A DNA stretch of 42,759 bases from Bacteroidales bacterium. GTDB taxonomy: Bacteria; Bacteroidota; Bacteroidia; Bacteroidales; VadinHA17. The position numbers were made by a program, and so were the translations under genes. Below are positions 42,624 through 42,759 of this stretch, piece by piece (within the stretch, counting starts at the first letter, position 1; the number at the start of each line of letters is the position of its first letter). The notes below the pieces were generated by a model that saw only the letters and a program-made list of their open reading frames with translations, was not told the origin of the DNA and made no database searches. The stretch spans positions 1-42,759 of the forward strand of contig JADGPU010000017.1 of the NCBI GenBank assembly GCA_017882305.1, given 5' to 3'.

Positions 42624-42707
42624 TGCCCAGAACAAGACTCGAACTTGCACACCGTAACCGGCACCAGCCCCTCAAGCTGGCGTGTCTACCAATTTCACCA
42701 TCTGGGC
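42624..42707 (-). tRNA. tRNA-Leu (anticodon GAG)
   Basis: An 84-base class II tRNA. The acceptor stem pairs GCCCAGA with TCTGGGC plus discriminator A. The anticodon stem CCAGC / GCTGG encloses the loop TTGAGGG, so the anticodon is GAG, reading CUC and CUU. A long variable arm is present and the T-loop is TTCGAGT. The 3' CCA is not encoded (CTA follows). Confidence 0.93.
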
Positions 42708-42719
42708 GAGATGGGATTG

Positions 42720-42759
42720 TGCCCAGAACAGGACTCGAACCTGCACATCATTACTGACA
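42720..42759 (-). tRNA. Second tRNA-Leu, 3' part only (cut by the window end)
   Basis: The 3' end has the same acceptor strand (TCTGGGC plus A), a T-arm CAGG-TTCGAGT-CCTG and part of a long variable arm. It lies 12 bases upstream of the GAG tRNA on the same strand. The anticodon is outside the window, so Leu is inferred from the shared acceptor stem and the variable arm. Confidence 0.8.

Overview
The window is a stretch of chromosome from a member of the Bacteroidota, probably an environmental Bacteroidia lineage. Supporting signs are AT-rich DNA, a Bacteroidota-type LptD, DnaA and AddAB, two-step spermidine genes of the carboxyspermidine type, weak or absent Shine-Dalgarno sequences, and several promoters that fit the Bacteroidota primary-sigma consensus TTTG-N19-TAnnTTTG. 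No phage, insertion sequence, CRISPR array or rRNA was seen. The gene content is mostly housekeeping and cell-envelope functions.

Layout. 1-790: the end of a ribosomal operon (rpsR, rplI) with a strong terminator. 834-5717: envelope biogenesis, with lptD divergent from an amidase and an MCE/MlaD gene. 6058-8657: dnaA followed 2 bases later by galK, behind an AT-rich spacer. 8726-11973: a large secreted protein with a formylglycine-generating-enzyme-like C-terminus, and a small lipoprotein. 11987-16179: an MBL-fold hydrolase, an RsmI-like methyltransferase, an nrnA/FKBP/FKBP operon and ndk. 16275-21022: an uncharacterised Cys-His protein, recF with a DciA-like gene, a TPR membrane protein and ribH. 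21025-29924: an operon of addA, a radical SAM gene, addB and an unusual potassium-channel gene. 29964-33103: mnmA, an EamA transporter and an SDR. 33182-35516: the carboxyspermidine dehydrogenase/decarboxylase pair. 35630-41761: a probable peptidoglycan-salvage cluster (MurU-like, AmgK-like, HGSNAT/DUF5009-like, and a NagZ-like GH3 fused to a serine hydrolase). 41834-42759: a secreted hypothetical protein and two tRNA-Leu genes, the second cut by the window end.

How genes work together. LptD, the amidase, the MCE protein and the salvage cluster all serve the envelope. The salvage cluster could release amino sugars from muropeptides (GH3), phosphorylate them (AmgK-like) and make UDP-MurNAc (MurU-like). 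AddAB and RecF are the two recombination entry points. The two adjacent polyamine genes would convert putrescine plus aspartate semialdehyde to spermidine.

The least expected features are non-coding. Many gene junctions carry short degenerate tandem repeats with a strict 7, 8 or 9 bp period, built from several different words. One such array (9 bp period) lies in frame inside mnmA. Two other junctions, both between divergent genes, carry inverted CRCAAAG repeats. The most unusual protein is a two-TM potassium-channel pore behind about 18 copies of a 12-residue repeat.
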